A stretch of 45,760 nt of DNA from an uncultured Alphaproteobacteria bacterium (lineage in GTDB: Bacteria; Pseudomonadota; Alphaproteobacteria; RF32; CAG-239). The stretch is taken from the NCBI GenBank assembly GCA_905235385.1, contig CAJOLB010000006.1, positions 1 through 45,760 on the forward strand. The letters run 5' to 3'. Within the stretch, counting starts at the first letter, position 1. The number at the start of each line of letters is the position of its first letter. Positions 24,580 through 31,718 of the stretch are shown one piece after another. Below the pieces are notes generated by a model. The model had not been told where the DNA came from. It did no database searches and was given only the letters and a program-made list of their open reading frames with translations. The position numbers and the translations under genes are program-made.

Positions 24580-26103
24580 ATGAAAAAACTAAAAGTAATG
24601 TTCTCGACACACGGTCTCGTTGAAGGAGACTTTGCATTTAACACCGATGAAAAAGGTTTTCCCACAACCGAAGTTATCTCAAAAAAAGTTATTACCGGTC
24701 AAGATACTGGTGGACAGGTGTATTACGTAAAAGCCTTAGCGACCAGTTCAAACAATTATGATATTGACCTCGTAACACGACGCATCGATCCAAGAATCTG
24801 CCCTGAATTTGGTGGAATATATAAAGATTTAGGAAAAGATATCAACTACACTATTGAACAACAATGGCACGAGAGCAAAACCATCAGAAGCCGTGTTTTA
24901 CGTGTTCCGGCCGGTGGAAATTTTGAATTTTTGCCCAAAGAAGAAATTGTGCCGCTTTTACCTGAGCTTGTTGACAATTTATTTGAATTTTATAAAAAAG
25001 AAGGTGCTTTGGACAGGATTGAAGTTGTTGAAGGACATTATCGTGACGGAATGCTCGCCGCAGACTTGCTTTGTAACAAAATTGAACAAGAAACCGGCAA
25101 AAGACCAATTATGTTGGTCACAAGTCACTCATTAGGACACAAAAAATACGAACGAAACCTTCCTCAATATCAAGAAGGAAAAATTTCAGATGAAGAATGG
25201 CAATGGCACAACTTCAAAGACCGGATTAAACATGAAAAATACGCATTCGATCGTGCTGATATCATTATTGCCACATCTCCCGATGAAGAACGCCGTCTTA
25301 TTGCCGCCCCCTATCTGCAAGACATCAATAAAATTACAGTTATTCCTCCCGGATATAACTCTTCCGTCTTTTCTCCAATTTCTGCTCAAGAAGCAAACAA
25401 ACTAAGATATAAATTTGAATACAAAGATGCTGATGGAAATGTTCAATTTATCAATTTAATGAACAAAAAAGTTGTCTCATCACTCGGTCGAGTCGTTCGC
25501 GATAAAGGCTATTCCGAGCTCTCTCGCTCAATGGCTGAAATTATGAAATCAGACCCGAATGTTGTATTCATGCTCAGCAGCGAAAAATCAAATCCTGTGA
25601 CAGAAGAATGCAAGCAGATATTAAAAGGATTTGAAGACCGTGTTGTGTATCTTCCTTCACTCAATCAGCAAGAAATGGCAACAATCTACAGAGTTTCGGA
25701 TATTTTCGTTATGTCAAGCTTGAATGAAGCATTCGGTATGGTTCCGATTGAAGCCATGGGTTGCAAAACAGCCGTCATTGTCGGCCGAAGCGGATTCAAC
25801 GATTTTGCACATTGCGCTGACATTCGTGATGACAGCATCGATTTGAGCAAAGAAATCGGTATTTATGCCCCTGCTCAGGAAGAAGATCGTTGGCGTCAAA
25901 TTAAAGCCTTGCGAATATTGCTTGACAACGAAAAACTTCGTTTACAAATAGCAGAAAACGGATATGCCTTTGCGCGTTCAAAACTCACTTGGGAAAAAAT
26001 CTCGGCCCAAAAAGATACTTTGGTCAAAGAAGCCTTAAAAAAGAAGCGGACTAAAAGCATATCACCAGCGTTTAATATAAAAAATACCGATTTTTGTTTA
26101 TAG
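24580..26103 (+). CDS. GT4 glycosyltransferase, sucrose-phosphate synthase/sucrose synthase-like
   Basis: A 507-residue two-lobed glycosyltransferase. TGQDTGGQVYYVKAL is the donor-side glycine loop typical of sucrose(-phosphate) synthases, followed by VVEGHYRDGMLAADLL and TSHSLGHKKYE (acceptor side), VIPPGYNSSVFSP, GRVVRDKGYSEL, and the EAFGMVPIEAMG E-x7-E region. It probably transfers glucose from a nucleotide-sugar to fructose-6-phosphate or a similar sugar. No sucrose phosphatase domain or gene follows, so the product is uncertain. It is a single gene with its own promoter and terminator. Confidence 0.85.
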   Translation: MKKLKVMFSTHGLVEGDFAFNTDEKGFPTTEVISKKVITGQDTGGQVYYVKALATSSNNYDIDLVTRRIDPRICPEFGGIYKDLGKDINYTIEQQWHESKTIRSRVLRVPAGGNFEFLPKEEIVPLLPELVDNLFEFYKKEGALDRIEVVEGHYRDGMLAADLLCNKIEQETGKRPIMLVTSHSLGHKKYERNLPQYQEGKISDEEWQWHNFKDRIKHEKYAFDRADIIIATSPDEERRLIAAPYLQDINKITVIPPGYNSSVFSPISAQEANKLRYKFEYKDADGNVQFINLMNKKVVSSLGRVVRDKGYSELSRSMAEIMKSDPNVVFMLSSEKSNPVTEECKQILKGFEDRVVYLPSLNQQEMATIYRVSDIFVMSSLNEAFGMVPIEAMGCKTAVIVGRSGFNDFAHCADIRDDSIDLSKEIGIYAPAQEEDRWRQIKALRILLDNEKLRLQIAENGYAFARSKLTWEKISAQKDTLVKEALKKKRTKSISPAFNIKNTDFCL

Positions 26104-26116
26104 TTTCACTCACTTA

Positions 26117-26150
26117 AAAAACTTCTTTCATCAATTGGAAAGAAGTTTTT
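26117..26150. terminator. Terminator of the GT4 gene
   Basis: AAAAACTTCTTTC pairs perfectly with GAAAGAAGTTTTT (13 bp) around an eight-base loop. Confidence 0.88.
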
Positions 26151-26224
26151 ATTTGTGATTCACTTAATATTAACCAAAAAATGACATAATATTTGAAGTG
26201 TTTGAGTTAAAAAAGGAAAAGGAA

Positions 26225-26497
26225 ATGAAAAAAATTGCCCTTTTAATTTTGTTTTGCATTATGTTGCCTGCCTGTCAGGAATTGGACGGCTTATTAAATC
26301 CGAACAATTCCGTTTATATAATTCCGGAAGCTGACGACACTCGAATGGTCGTTTTAAACACAAACACGCATGTTTATCACGATACAAAATGCAAAATAGC
26401 TAAGAGCTGTTCAAAAAACTGTATTATGACAACAAAATCCGATGCAAAATTAAAAGGGGCAACACCTTGTCAAAAATGTAACGGCGGAAATAAATAA
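26225..26497 (+). CDS. Small lipoprotein with Cys-rich zinc-binding-like motif
   Basis: A 90-residue protein with a lipoprotein signal (ILFCIMLPAC, lipobox LPAC at residue 18). The C-terminal half repeats the motif series of the protein at 4533: VVLNTN, YHDTKC, AKSCSKNC, GATPCQKC. The two are paralogues, one lipid-anchored and one secreted. Four or more conserved Cys suggest a metal site. ATG 26225 has AAAAGGAA upstream. It is followed 19 bases later by the HD-domain gene. Confidence 0.75.
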   Translation: MKKIALLILFCIMLPACQELDGLLNPNNSVYIIPEADDTRMVVLNTNTHVYHDTKCKIAKSCSKNCIMTTKSDAKLKGATPCQKCNGGNK

Positions 26498-26516
26498 ACA
26501 CAATTAAGAGGTTAAA

Positions 26517-27182
26517 ATGTCAGAAACAAACTTAAAAACGAACGATGACATCTACAAAACAAAAGTCAAGGCCATACAATATTTTGAGGAAGTCCTCATT
26601 CCGATTGTGAAAACATTCACACGTCAGACCATAAGAGGTTATCACGGTCTTGAACACACAGAACTTGTGGCGATGAGAATTATTGATATTGCGACAAATG
26701 AGGGATATACTGACTTTCATGCAGAGTTGCTTCCTCTTCTATTAGCTGCAGTTCTTCACGATTCGGCCAGAACGGATGATTTATATAACGAAACGCACGG
26801 ACCTGATGCTGCAACCCGCCCCGAAACTCAATCTTTTTTAGATAAATCAATTTTCAGACTGACCGATGTTCAAAAAATGGAAATCAAAAGCGCCGTCGCC
26901 AAACATACAAATGTGATGCCGAGTTTATTTAAAAAGCATCCGTATATTTTACGTTGTTTATGTGATGCGGACAGAGCTCGCCTTTCATGGGAACACGGCT
27001 ATAAATCAAAATATTTTTTTACCAAAACAGGACGTCTGCTTGCTTCAATGACACCAAGCCAAACAAAAGAATATTTAAAAAACTGGGATCAGTTGTTAAA
27101 ACAAAATAAAATTCGAAACATCGGCAGAAATATTTTAAGCAGATACAGCTTTAACGATAATGTTCAATTTATTGAGCCGTAA
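26517..27182 (+). CDS. HD-domain phosphohydrolase
   Basis: A 221-residue protein with an HD metal site: H43/H47 in RGYHGLEHTEL, VLH81D82SAR, H94 in NETHGPD, and the late LCDADR. Such enzymes hydrolyse nucleotides or cyclic nucleotides. The substrate is unknown. The ribosome binding site is AAGAGG. It may be cotranscribed with the lipoprotein gene. Confidence 0.82.
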   Translation: MSETNLKTNDDIYKTKVKAIQYFEEVLIPIVKTFTRQTIRGYHGLEHTELVAMRIIDIATNEGYTDFHAELLPLLLAAVLHDSARTDDLYNETHGPDAATRPETQSFLDKSIFRLTDVQKMEIKSAVAKHTNVMPSLFKKHPYILRCLCDADRARLSWEHGYKSKYFFTKTGRLLASMTPSQTKEYLKNWDQLLKQNKIRNIGRNILSRYSFNDNVQFIEP

Positions 27183-27293
27183 GCCTTTAATCAAAAACAA
27201 TCGCCGCATTTTAAAATGCTAATTTAAGATTTTTTTCTTGCATTATGTTTAAATATGCCATAATAATCCTTTATCATTTCATAAAGGAAAAAC

Positions 27294-28057
27294 ATGTTAA
27301 ATCAATTTTCAAGAACAGAACTTGTTTTCGGCCGTCAGGCTCTTGAAAAGCTCAATGCTTCAAGAGTTGCCGTTTTCGGCGTCGGCGGTGTCGGCGGCTA
27401 TGTGGTTGAAGCGCTTGTGCGTTCCGGCATCGGTGAAATTGATTTAATTGATGATGACAGAGTTTGTTTAACAAACCTCAACAGGCAGATTTTAGCCACA
27501 CGCAAAACAGTCGGCAAATTTAAAGTTGATGTGGCAGCCGAACGCATTGCGGATATCAACCCGAAATGCAAATTAAGACTTTTTATCTGCCCCAAAACGC
27601 GGACGAATTTGATTTTACAAAATATGACTATATTGTTGACACGATTGATACCGTCACGGGCAAAATCGGTCTTGTGATGGCGGCAAACGCTGCCAATGTG
27701 CCGATTATTTCCGCCATGGGCGCCGGCAATAAGGTCAATCCGACAGCTTTTGAAGTCGCGGATATTTACCAAACATCCATCTGCCCCCTTGCGCACGTTA
27801 TGCGCAAAGAGCTTCGCAAACGTGGCATTCAAAGCTTAAAAGTTGTTTACTCCAAAGAAAAACCGATACGCCCGATTGAAGATATGGCCATCAGTTGCCG
27901 CGCACATTGTATTTGCCCGCCCGGCACAACACGTAAATGCACGGCAAAAAGAGATATTCCCGGTTCAACGGCTTTTGTACCGCCGGTTGTCGGGCTGATT
28001 ATTGCAAGTGAAGTCATCAAAGACCTCACAAACTTTAACCCCGAAAACAGAAAATAA
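27294..28057 (+). pseudogene. tcdA: TcdA/ThiF-family E1-like gene with a frameshift
   Basis: The first frame (27294-27677) encodes the ATP-binding start typical of TcdA/ThiF: VAVFGVGGVGGYVVEALVRSGIG, DDDRVCLTNLNRQILA, then runs off at about INPKCK. The matching continuation (FYLPQNADEFDFTKYDYIVDTID, split by me here as FYLPQNADEF and following) lies in the next frame to 28057, with the Cys-rich SCRAHCICPPGTTRKC. A single missing A in the run near 27572 explains it. TcdA makes cyclic t6A in tRNA. It may be a recent pseudogene, or an assembly error; both halves look otherwise intact. Confidence 0.82.
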
Positions 28058-28060
28058 CTT

Positions 28061-28540
28061 TTAAAAAGATGAAAGAATTTTCAAAAAAACTTCTCTCCAA
28101 ATTTGAAGTTTTTCATTTCGTGATAAAGACGCATTGGCTGGGCTTGTTGATGGCAAAACAAAATAATTGCTTTCATTTAATAAATCAGCATTGCGCATTT
28201 TGAAAAAACGAAAAGCTTTCTGCCCGTTAAAAAGAAAATATCTGATTTGCGGATATTTATGAAAGTCGTTATAAATCATATCCGTAATATTTGAATCAAG
28301 GCTCCCTTCCCGTTCGCAAGATTGCAAAGAATCCCACAAACCGACATGGTGTGAAAGTAAAAAAGTTTTGCGATTTTTAATTGCTTGCCCGTTATTTAAA
28401 ATTTCTGCCATAAAGCGCCAGAAATTATTCTGCGGATGCGCATAATACATCTCATTTTCCAAAGACTTCACACTCGGCATTGTGCCGATAACGACAGCTT
28501 TTGTTTTTTGATCAATCCACGGTTCAAAACATTTAATCAT
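28061..28540 (-). CDS. Hypoxanthine-DNA glycosylase-like (UDG family 6)
   Basis: A 159-residue protein with the family-6 UDG signature: VVIGTMPSVKSL, then YYAHPQNNFW, and the late LPSTSPANAS. These enzymes remove deaminated purine (hypoxanthine) from DNA. I start at 28540 (MIKCFEPWID), matching the usual family start; an ATG at 28582 would add 14 residues. No strong ribosome binding site is seen. It diverges from the NAD salvage operon. Confidence 0.85.
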   Translation of the reverse strand: MIKCFEPWIDQKTKAVVIGTMPSVKSLENEMYYAHPQNNFWRFMAEILNNGQAIKNRKTFLLSHHVGLWDSLQSCEREGSLDSNITDMIYNDFHKYPQIRYFLFNGQKAFRFFKMRNADLLNESNYFVLPSTSPANASLSRNEKLQIWREVFLKILSSF

Positions 28541-28569
28541 AACTTGCAATTTACATCTTATTTTTGAAC

Positions 28570-28597
28570 TTGACAACATCAAATTTTGAGATATATT
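28570..28597 (+). promoter_or_regulatory. Strong sigma70 promoter of the NAD salvage operon
   Basis: TTGACA (28570-28575), 16 nt, TATATT (28592-28597). Transcription would begin near 28604, leaving a leader of about 109 nt before the first start codon. Confidence 0.6.
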
Positions 28598-28603
28598 TAA
28601 AAC

Positions 28604-28712
28604 TGTTCTAGCGGCTCGCAGGGCTTATGAGCCGGGAACATAAACTTAAACTGAGCCGGTTTAGAGAAATTTCTTTTTCAAATGTCGGCTCCTCATTAAA
28701 GGAGTTTTTTTA
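28604..28712 (+). promoter_or_regulatory. Structured leader RNA with exclusive hairpins, candidate riboswitch
   Basis: The leader contains CGGCTC at 28612-28617 and 28686-28691, and GAGCCG at 28629-28634 and 28653-28658, so each CGGCTC can pair with either GAGCCG. The second CGGCTC overlaps CTCCT (28689-28693), which pairs with the AGGAG ribosome binding site (28700-28704) and is followed by seven T residues. Pairing of the second CGGCTC upstream would free the ribosome binding site or stop termination. A further TAAAC/GTTTA hairpin (28647-28663) shows GAGCCG in its loop. This is the architecture of a riboswitch or attenuator. The ligand is unknown; NAD or its precursors are the obvious guess from the genes. 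Confidence 0.55.
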
Positions 28713-29255
28713 ATGCCTAAATACAAATTCAAACATGGTTTGACCATTATGCGTGCCCAACCTTTCCATATCGGACATCAGAAAATTATCGATCAAATGC
28801 TTGCAAATTGTGAGCTCGTAACTGTTGCTCTCGGTTCCATTCAGGAACAAGGCACGGAGCGTAATCCTTTCAACTACACAACCCGAAAGAAGATGATTCA
28901 AAACATATATCGCGGAAAACCGGAATATGAGCGTCTGAAAATCATCGGCCTGTTTGATATCAATAATCCTGCCGAATGGGGCGAATTTGTCATGGACTTC
29001 CTGAAAGAAAGCTTCAGCGACATTCCCCTTCCCGATGCTTATTATGCCGGCTCGGAATATGACGCACATTGGTTTAAAGGCCATATCAAAAACATCTGCC
29101 TCATCGACAGAACCGATCCCTCTTTTCCGTTTGTAACAGCAAGCATGGTGCGCGATATGTTAAAATTTCAAGATAAACGTTGGAAAAATTTCATAGATCC
29201 TGCAAATCATCACATCGTTGAAGAATATTTTAATAAGAAAAAAGGCATTATTTAG
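28713..29255 (+). CDS. Nicotinamide-nucleotide adenylyltransferase-like (NadM type)
   Basis: A 180-residue nucleotidyltransferase of the HxGH superfamily: MRAQPFH19IGH22 binds the ATP phosphates, and the ASMVRDML motif stands at the ISSSxVR position. It would join ATP and nicotinamide (or nicotinic acid) mononucleotide. The next genes (pncB, nadE) make the NAD pathway role likely. NadM from bacteria and archaea is about this length. Ribosome binding site AAAGGAG, sequestered in a hairpin. First gene of the operon. Confidence 0.85.
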   Translation: MPKYKFKHGLTIMRAQPFHIGHQKIIDQMLANCELVTVALGSIQEQGTERNPFNYTTRKKMIQNIYRGKPEYERLKIIGLFDINNPAEWGEFVMDFLKESFSDIPLPDAYYAGSEYDAHWFKGHIKNICLIDRTDPSFPFVTASMVRDMLKFQDKRWKNFIDPANHHIVEEYFNKKKGII

Positions 29256-29265
29256 GAGAAAAAAA

Positions 29266-30750
29266 ATGACACGACCAGATTTACTCAGCTCAGGAACACC
29301 GCTTTTTTGCGATTTATACCATTTATCAATGGCGCAAAGCTGGTTTTTAGACGGCAAAGCAAATGAGATAAAAACATCAGAAGCATTTTTCAGACGCTGT
29401 CCCTTTGGTGGAAGCTACGTGATTTCAGCAGGTCTTGCTGAGTTTGTTGAATGGCTTAAAAACTGGGGATTTTCCAAAGAAGATATCGCCTATTTGCGCT
29501 CTGAAAAATACGCAGACGGAAGCCGAAAATTTGAAGAGGATTTCTTAAATTTCATCAAAGACAGCAAACTTCAAATAAGCATTAAAAGCGTTCCGGAAGG
29601 AAAATTGATTTTTCCAAATGAGCCTATATATTCCGTCACAGGGCCATCATGGCAGATAGAACTCGTCGAGGCTGCTCTGTTAAACATTTTCAATTCACAA
29701 AGCCTGATTGCAACAAAAGCCTCACGCATGGTTTATGCGTCATCCGTTGACGGCAAAAATCGCCCGCTTTTGGAATTCGGTTTAAGACGCGGACAAGAAC
29801 TCGGATGTTTTTCCGCCACACGTGCCGCATTCATCGGCGGAGTGGCAGGAACATCAAACGTTGCCGCGGCGAAGCATTATCATATTCCCTCATCCGGCAC
29901 AATGGCTCATTCGTTTGTGATGAGTTATGACAGCGAGCTTGAAGCATTCAAATCATTTATGAAATCGAACCCGAAAAACACCATTTTGCTTGTCGATACG
30001 TATGACACACGCGAAGGCATTAAAAATGCCATTCAAGCCTCAATTGAAACAAAAATCCCTTTAATGGGTATGCGCTTTGATTCCGGCGATCTGGCTTATT
30101 GGGCTTTTCAAGCAAGAAAAATGATTGATGAGGTCGGCCACAAAGACTTGTTTAAAAATGTCAAACTTGTTGCCTCAAACGATTTGGACGAACATTTAAT
30201 CGAAAATCTGATTGCCGTTCAACATGCGCCATATGATGTTTTTGCCGCCGGCACAAAACTCGTTACGGCATATGACACACCTGCTTTAGGCGGTGTGTTC
30301 AAAACAAAATCATATAAGGGCAAACCTCAAATCAAAATTGCAGAAGGCAAAACGACAATCCCCGGTGCAACGAACATCATTCGCATCGAACGGAACGGGA
30401 TTTTTGAGGGCGATATCATATGCCGCCAATCCGATACAAATCTTGTTAAAAACAAAAAGCTCACAACAAATATTACATCATATAACCTTGGTGAATTAAA
30501 AGGTAAAAACAGAGTTTTCAAAAAGGGCGAAACAGCCGAATATCTTTTATGTGAGATCATGAAAAACGGTAAAATTGTATGTGAGCCTGAAACAAATTTA
30601 CAAAAGCTCCAACAAAAGACAGCCGAAGAACTCTCTCATTTAGATTCCACATACAAGCGCCTTGAAAACCCGCACATATACGGTGTCGGTCTTGAAAAAC
30701 ACCTTTATGACTTAAGAGAAAAACTCATCAAAAAACATCTGAAAGGATAA
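29266..30750 (+). CDS. pncB: Nicotinate phosphoribosyltransferase
   Basis: A 494-residue enzyme making nicotinate mononucleotide from nicotinate and PRPP. It shows the family landmarks: TPLFCDLYHLSMAQSW at the N-terminus, FRRCPFGGSYVISAGL, EFGLRRGQELGCFSATRAAFIGGVAGTSN, SSGTMAHSFV, VDTYDTREGIKNAI, MGMRFDSGDL. The ATG at 29266 follows GGAG; the frame continues upstream without support. It lies 10 bases after the NadM-like gene and ends 1 base before nadE. Confidence 0.92.
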   Translation: MTRPDLLSSGTPLFCDLYHLSMAQSWFLDGKANEIKTSEAFFRRCPFGGSYVISAGLAEFVEWLKNWGFSKEDIAYLRSEKYADGSRKFEEDFLNFIKDSKLQISIKSVPEGKLIFPNEPIYSVTGPSWQIELVEAALLNIFNSQSLIATKASRMVYASSVDGKNRPLLEFGLRRGQELGCFSATRAAFIGGVAGTSNVAAAKHYHIPSSGTMAHSFVMSYDSELEAFKSFMKSNPKNTILLVDTYDTREGIKNAIQASIETKIPLMGMRFDSGDLAYWAFQARKMIDEVGHKDLFKNVKLVASNDLDEHLIENLIAVQHAPYDVFAAGTKLVTAYDTPALGGVFKTKSYKGKPQIKIAEGKTTIPGATNIIRIERNGIFEGDIICRQSDTNLVKNKKLTTNITSYNLGELKGKNRVFKKGETAEYLLCEIMKNGKIVCEPETNLQKLQQKTAEELSHLDSTYKRLENPHIYGVGLEKHLYDLREKLIKKHLKG

Positions 30751-30751
30751 A

Positions 30752-31534
30752 ATGATGGAAACTGTATGGAATACCTTAAAAAAAGGATTAAAAGACTATT
30801 GTCAAAAAAACGGCTTTCAAAAAGTTGTTTTAGGTCTTTCGGGCGGACTTGATTCGGCAATTTGCGCTGTTTTGGCGGCAGATGTATTGGGCGGTCAAAA
30901 CGTAACGACTTTGATGATGAAAACAAAATTCACTTCTGATTTAAGCCTTAAAATCGCACGCGAAATTGCGCATTTCAACAATCTTGATTATCACGAAATA
31001 AACATAGATCCGTTCTTTGAACATGAAGTTATGCTTCTAAAAGAAGCATTTAAAGAAACCCCTAAAGGCATCACCCAAGAAAACCTTCAAGCACGCATCA
31101 GAGGTCAAATCTTAATGGCATGGTCAAATCAGTTCGGCGGGCTTGTATTAGCTTGCGGAAACAAATCAGAAGCCTTAACGGGTTATTGCACGCTTTACGG
31201 CGATACCTGCGGCGGCCTAGCCCCGATCGGCAACGTTTATAAAACAGCGATTTTTGAACTTGCTAAATGGCGCAACACCAAGAGCAAAGCTTTGCCTCAA
31301 GAGGTCATCACCCGCGCCCCGTCAGCAGAATTAGCCGAAGGTCAAAAAGATGAAGACAGCTTGCCGCCTTACTCTATTTTAGACCCCATTTTAAAAGAAC
31401 TTTACGACAATCAAAAAAGCGCTCACGAACTCATTAAAGAAGGATTTGACAGGGAAACCGTTGAACGTGTTCAAAACCTCATAACCCGCTCCGCCTTCAA
31501 ACGCAAACAAATGCCCGAAATGATAAAGATATAA
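30752..31534 (+). CDS. nadE: NAD+ synthetase (synthetase domain only)
   Basis: A 260-residue PP-loop enzyme forming NAD from deamido-NAD: S30GGLDS35 in VVLGLSGGLDSAI, followed by QARIRGQILMAWSNQFGGLVLACGNKSEALTGYCTLYGD and GGLAPIGNVYKT (shown in part). It lacks the glutaminase domain of the larger NadE, so it is either ammonia-dependent or works with a separate glutaminase. Ribosome binding site AAAGGAT; the second ATG at 30755 is equally possible. It ends just before the tracrRNA terminator hairpin, which also serves it. Confidence 0.93.
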   Translation: MMETVWNTLKKGLKDYCQKNGFQKVVLGLSGGLDSAICAVLAADVLGGQNVTTLMMKTKFTSDLSLKIAREIAHFNNLDYHEINIDPFFEHEVMLLKEAFKETPKGITQENLQARIRGQILMAWSNQFGGLVLACGNKSEALTGYCTLYGDTCGGLAPIGNVYKTAIFELAKWRNTKSKALPQEVITRAPSAELAEGQKDEDSLPPYSILDPILKELYDNQKSAHELIKEGFDRETVERVQNLITRSAFKRKQMPEMIKI

Positions 31535-31633
31535 TAATGGGGGTAATCACTTACCCCCTCATCTTACGGCATTCTCAGCCTTATTATATATGCGTTGACC
31601 GTCTAATTAATCTCTGAAAAAAAATCAACACAA
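31531..31633 (-). ncRNA. tracrRNA of the type II-C system
   Basis: The minus strand from about 31633 contains a 24-nt anti-repeat (31594-31617) fully complementary to repeat positions 7-30. A five-base bulge (31589-31593) precedes a six-base lower stem (31583-31588) that pairs with the repeat's GUUAUA. A small nexus stem GGC/GCC (31568-31580) follows, then a GGGGGTAA/TTACCCCC terminator hairpin (31539-31558). The start is estimated from a -10 box TATAAT at 31640-31645 (minus); TTGACA at 31666-31671 is 20 nt away, which is long. Same orientation as the array. Confidence 0.85.
31539..31558. terminator. Shared terminator hairpin of nadE and tracrRNA
   Basis: GGGGGTAA and TTACCCCC form an 8-bp stem with a four-base loop. 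It stands five bases after the nadE stop and ends the tracrRNA on the opposite strand. Confidence 0.75.
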
Positions 31634-31639
31634 TACTTT

Positions 31640-31671
31640 ATTATACTCACATAAAAATCTTGCAATGTCAA
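31640..31671 (-). promoter_or_regulatory. Candidate tracrRNA promoter
   Basis: On the minus strand TTGACA (31666-31671) and TATAAT (31640-31645) are perfect boxes, but with a 20-nt spacer rather than 17. They lie between the anti-repeat and cas9. Confidence 0.5.
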
Positions 31672-31718
31672 ATATAATTTTGTAAACTTTGCATAATTTC
31701 ATTATAGGAGTATTCATC

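Noticed and set aside
27566-27600. Programmed -1 frameshift in the TcdA-like gene
   Set aside because: No standard slippery heptamer in frame and no downstream stimulatory structure was seen; the family is normally in one frame.
31594-31617. Stray CRISPR repeat or second array before cas9
   Set aside because: It matches only 24 of 36 bases in inverted orientation and continues into tracrRNA structure, so it is the anti-repeat.
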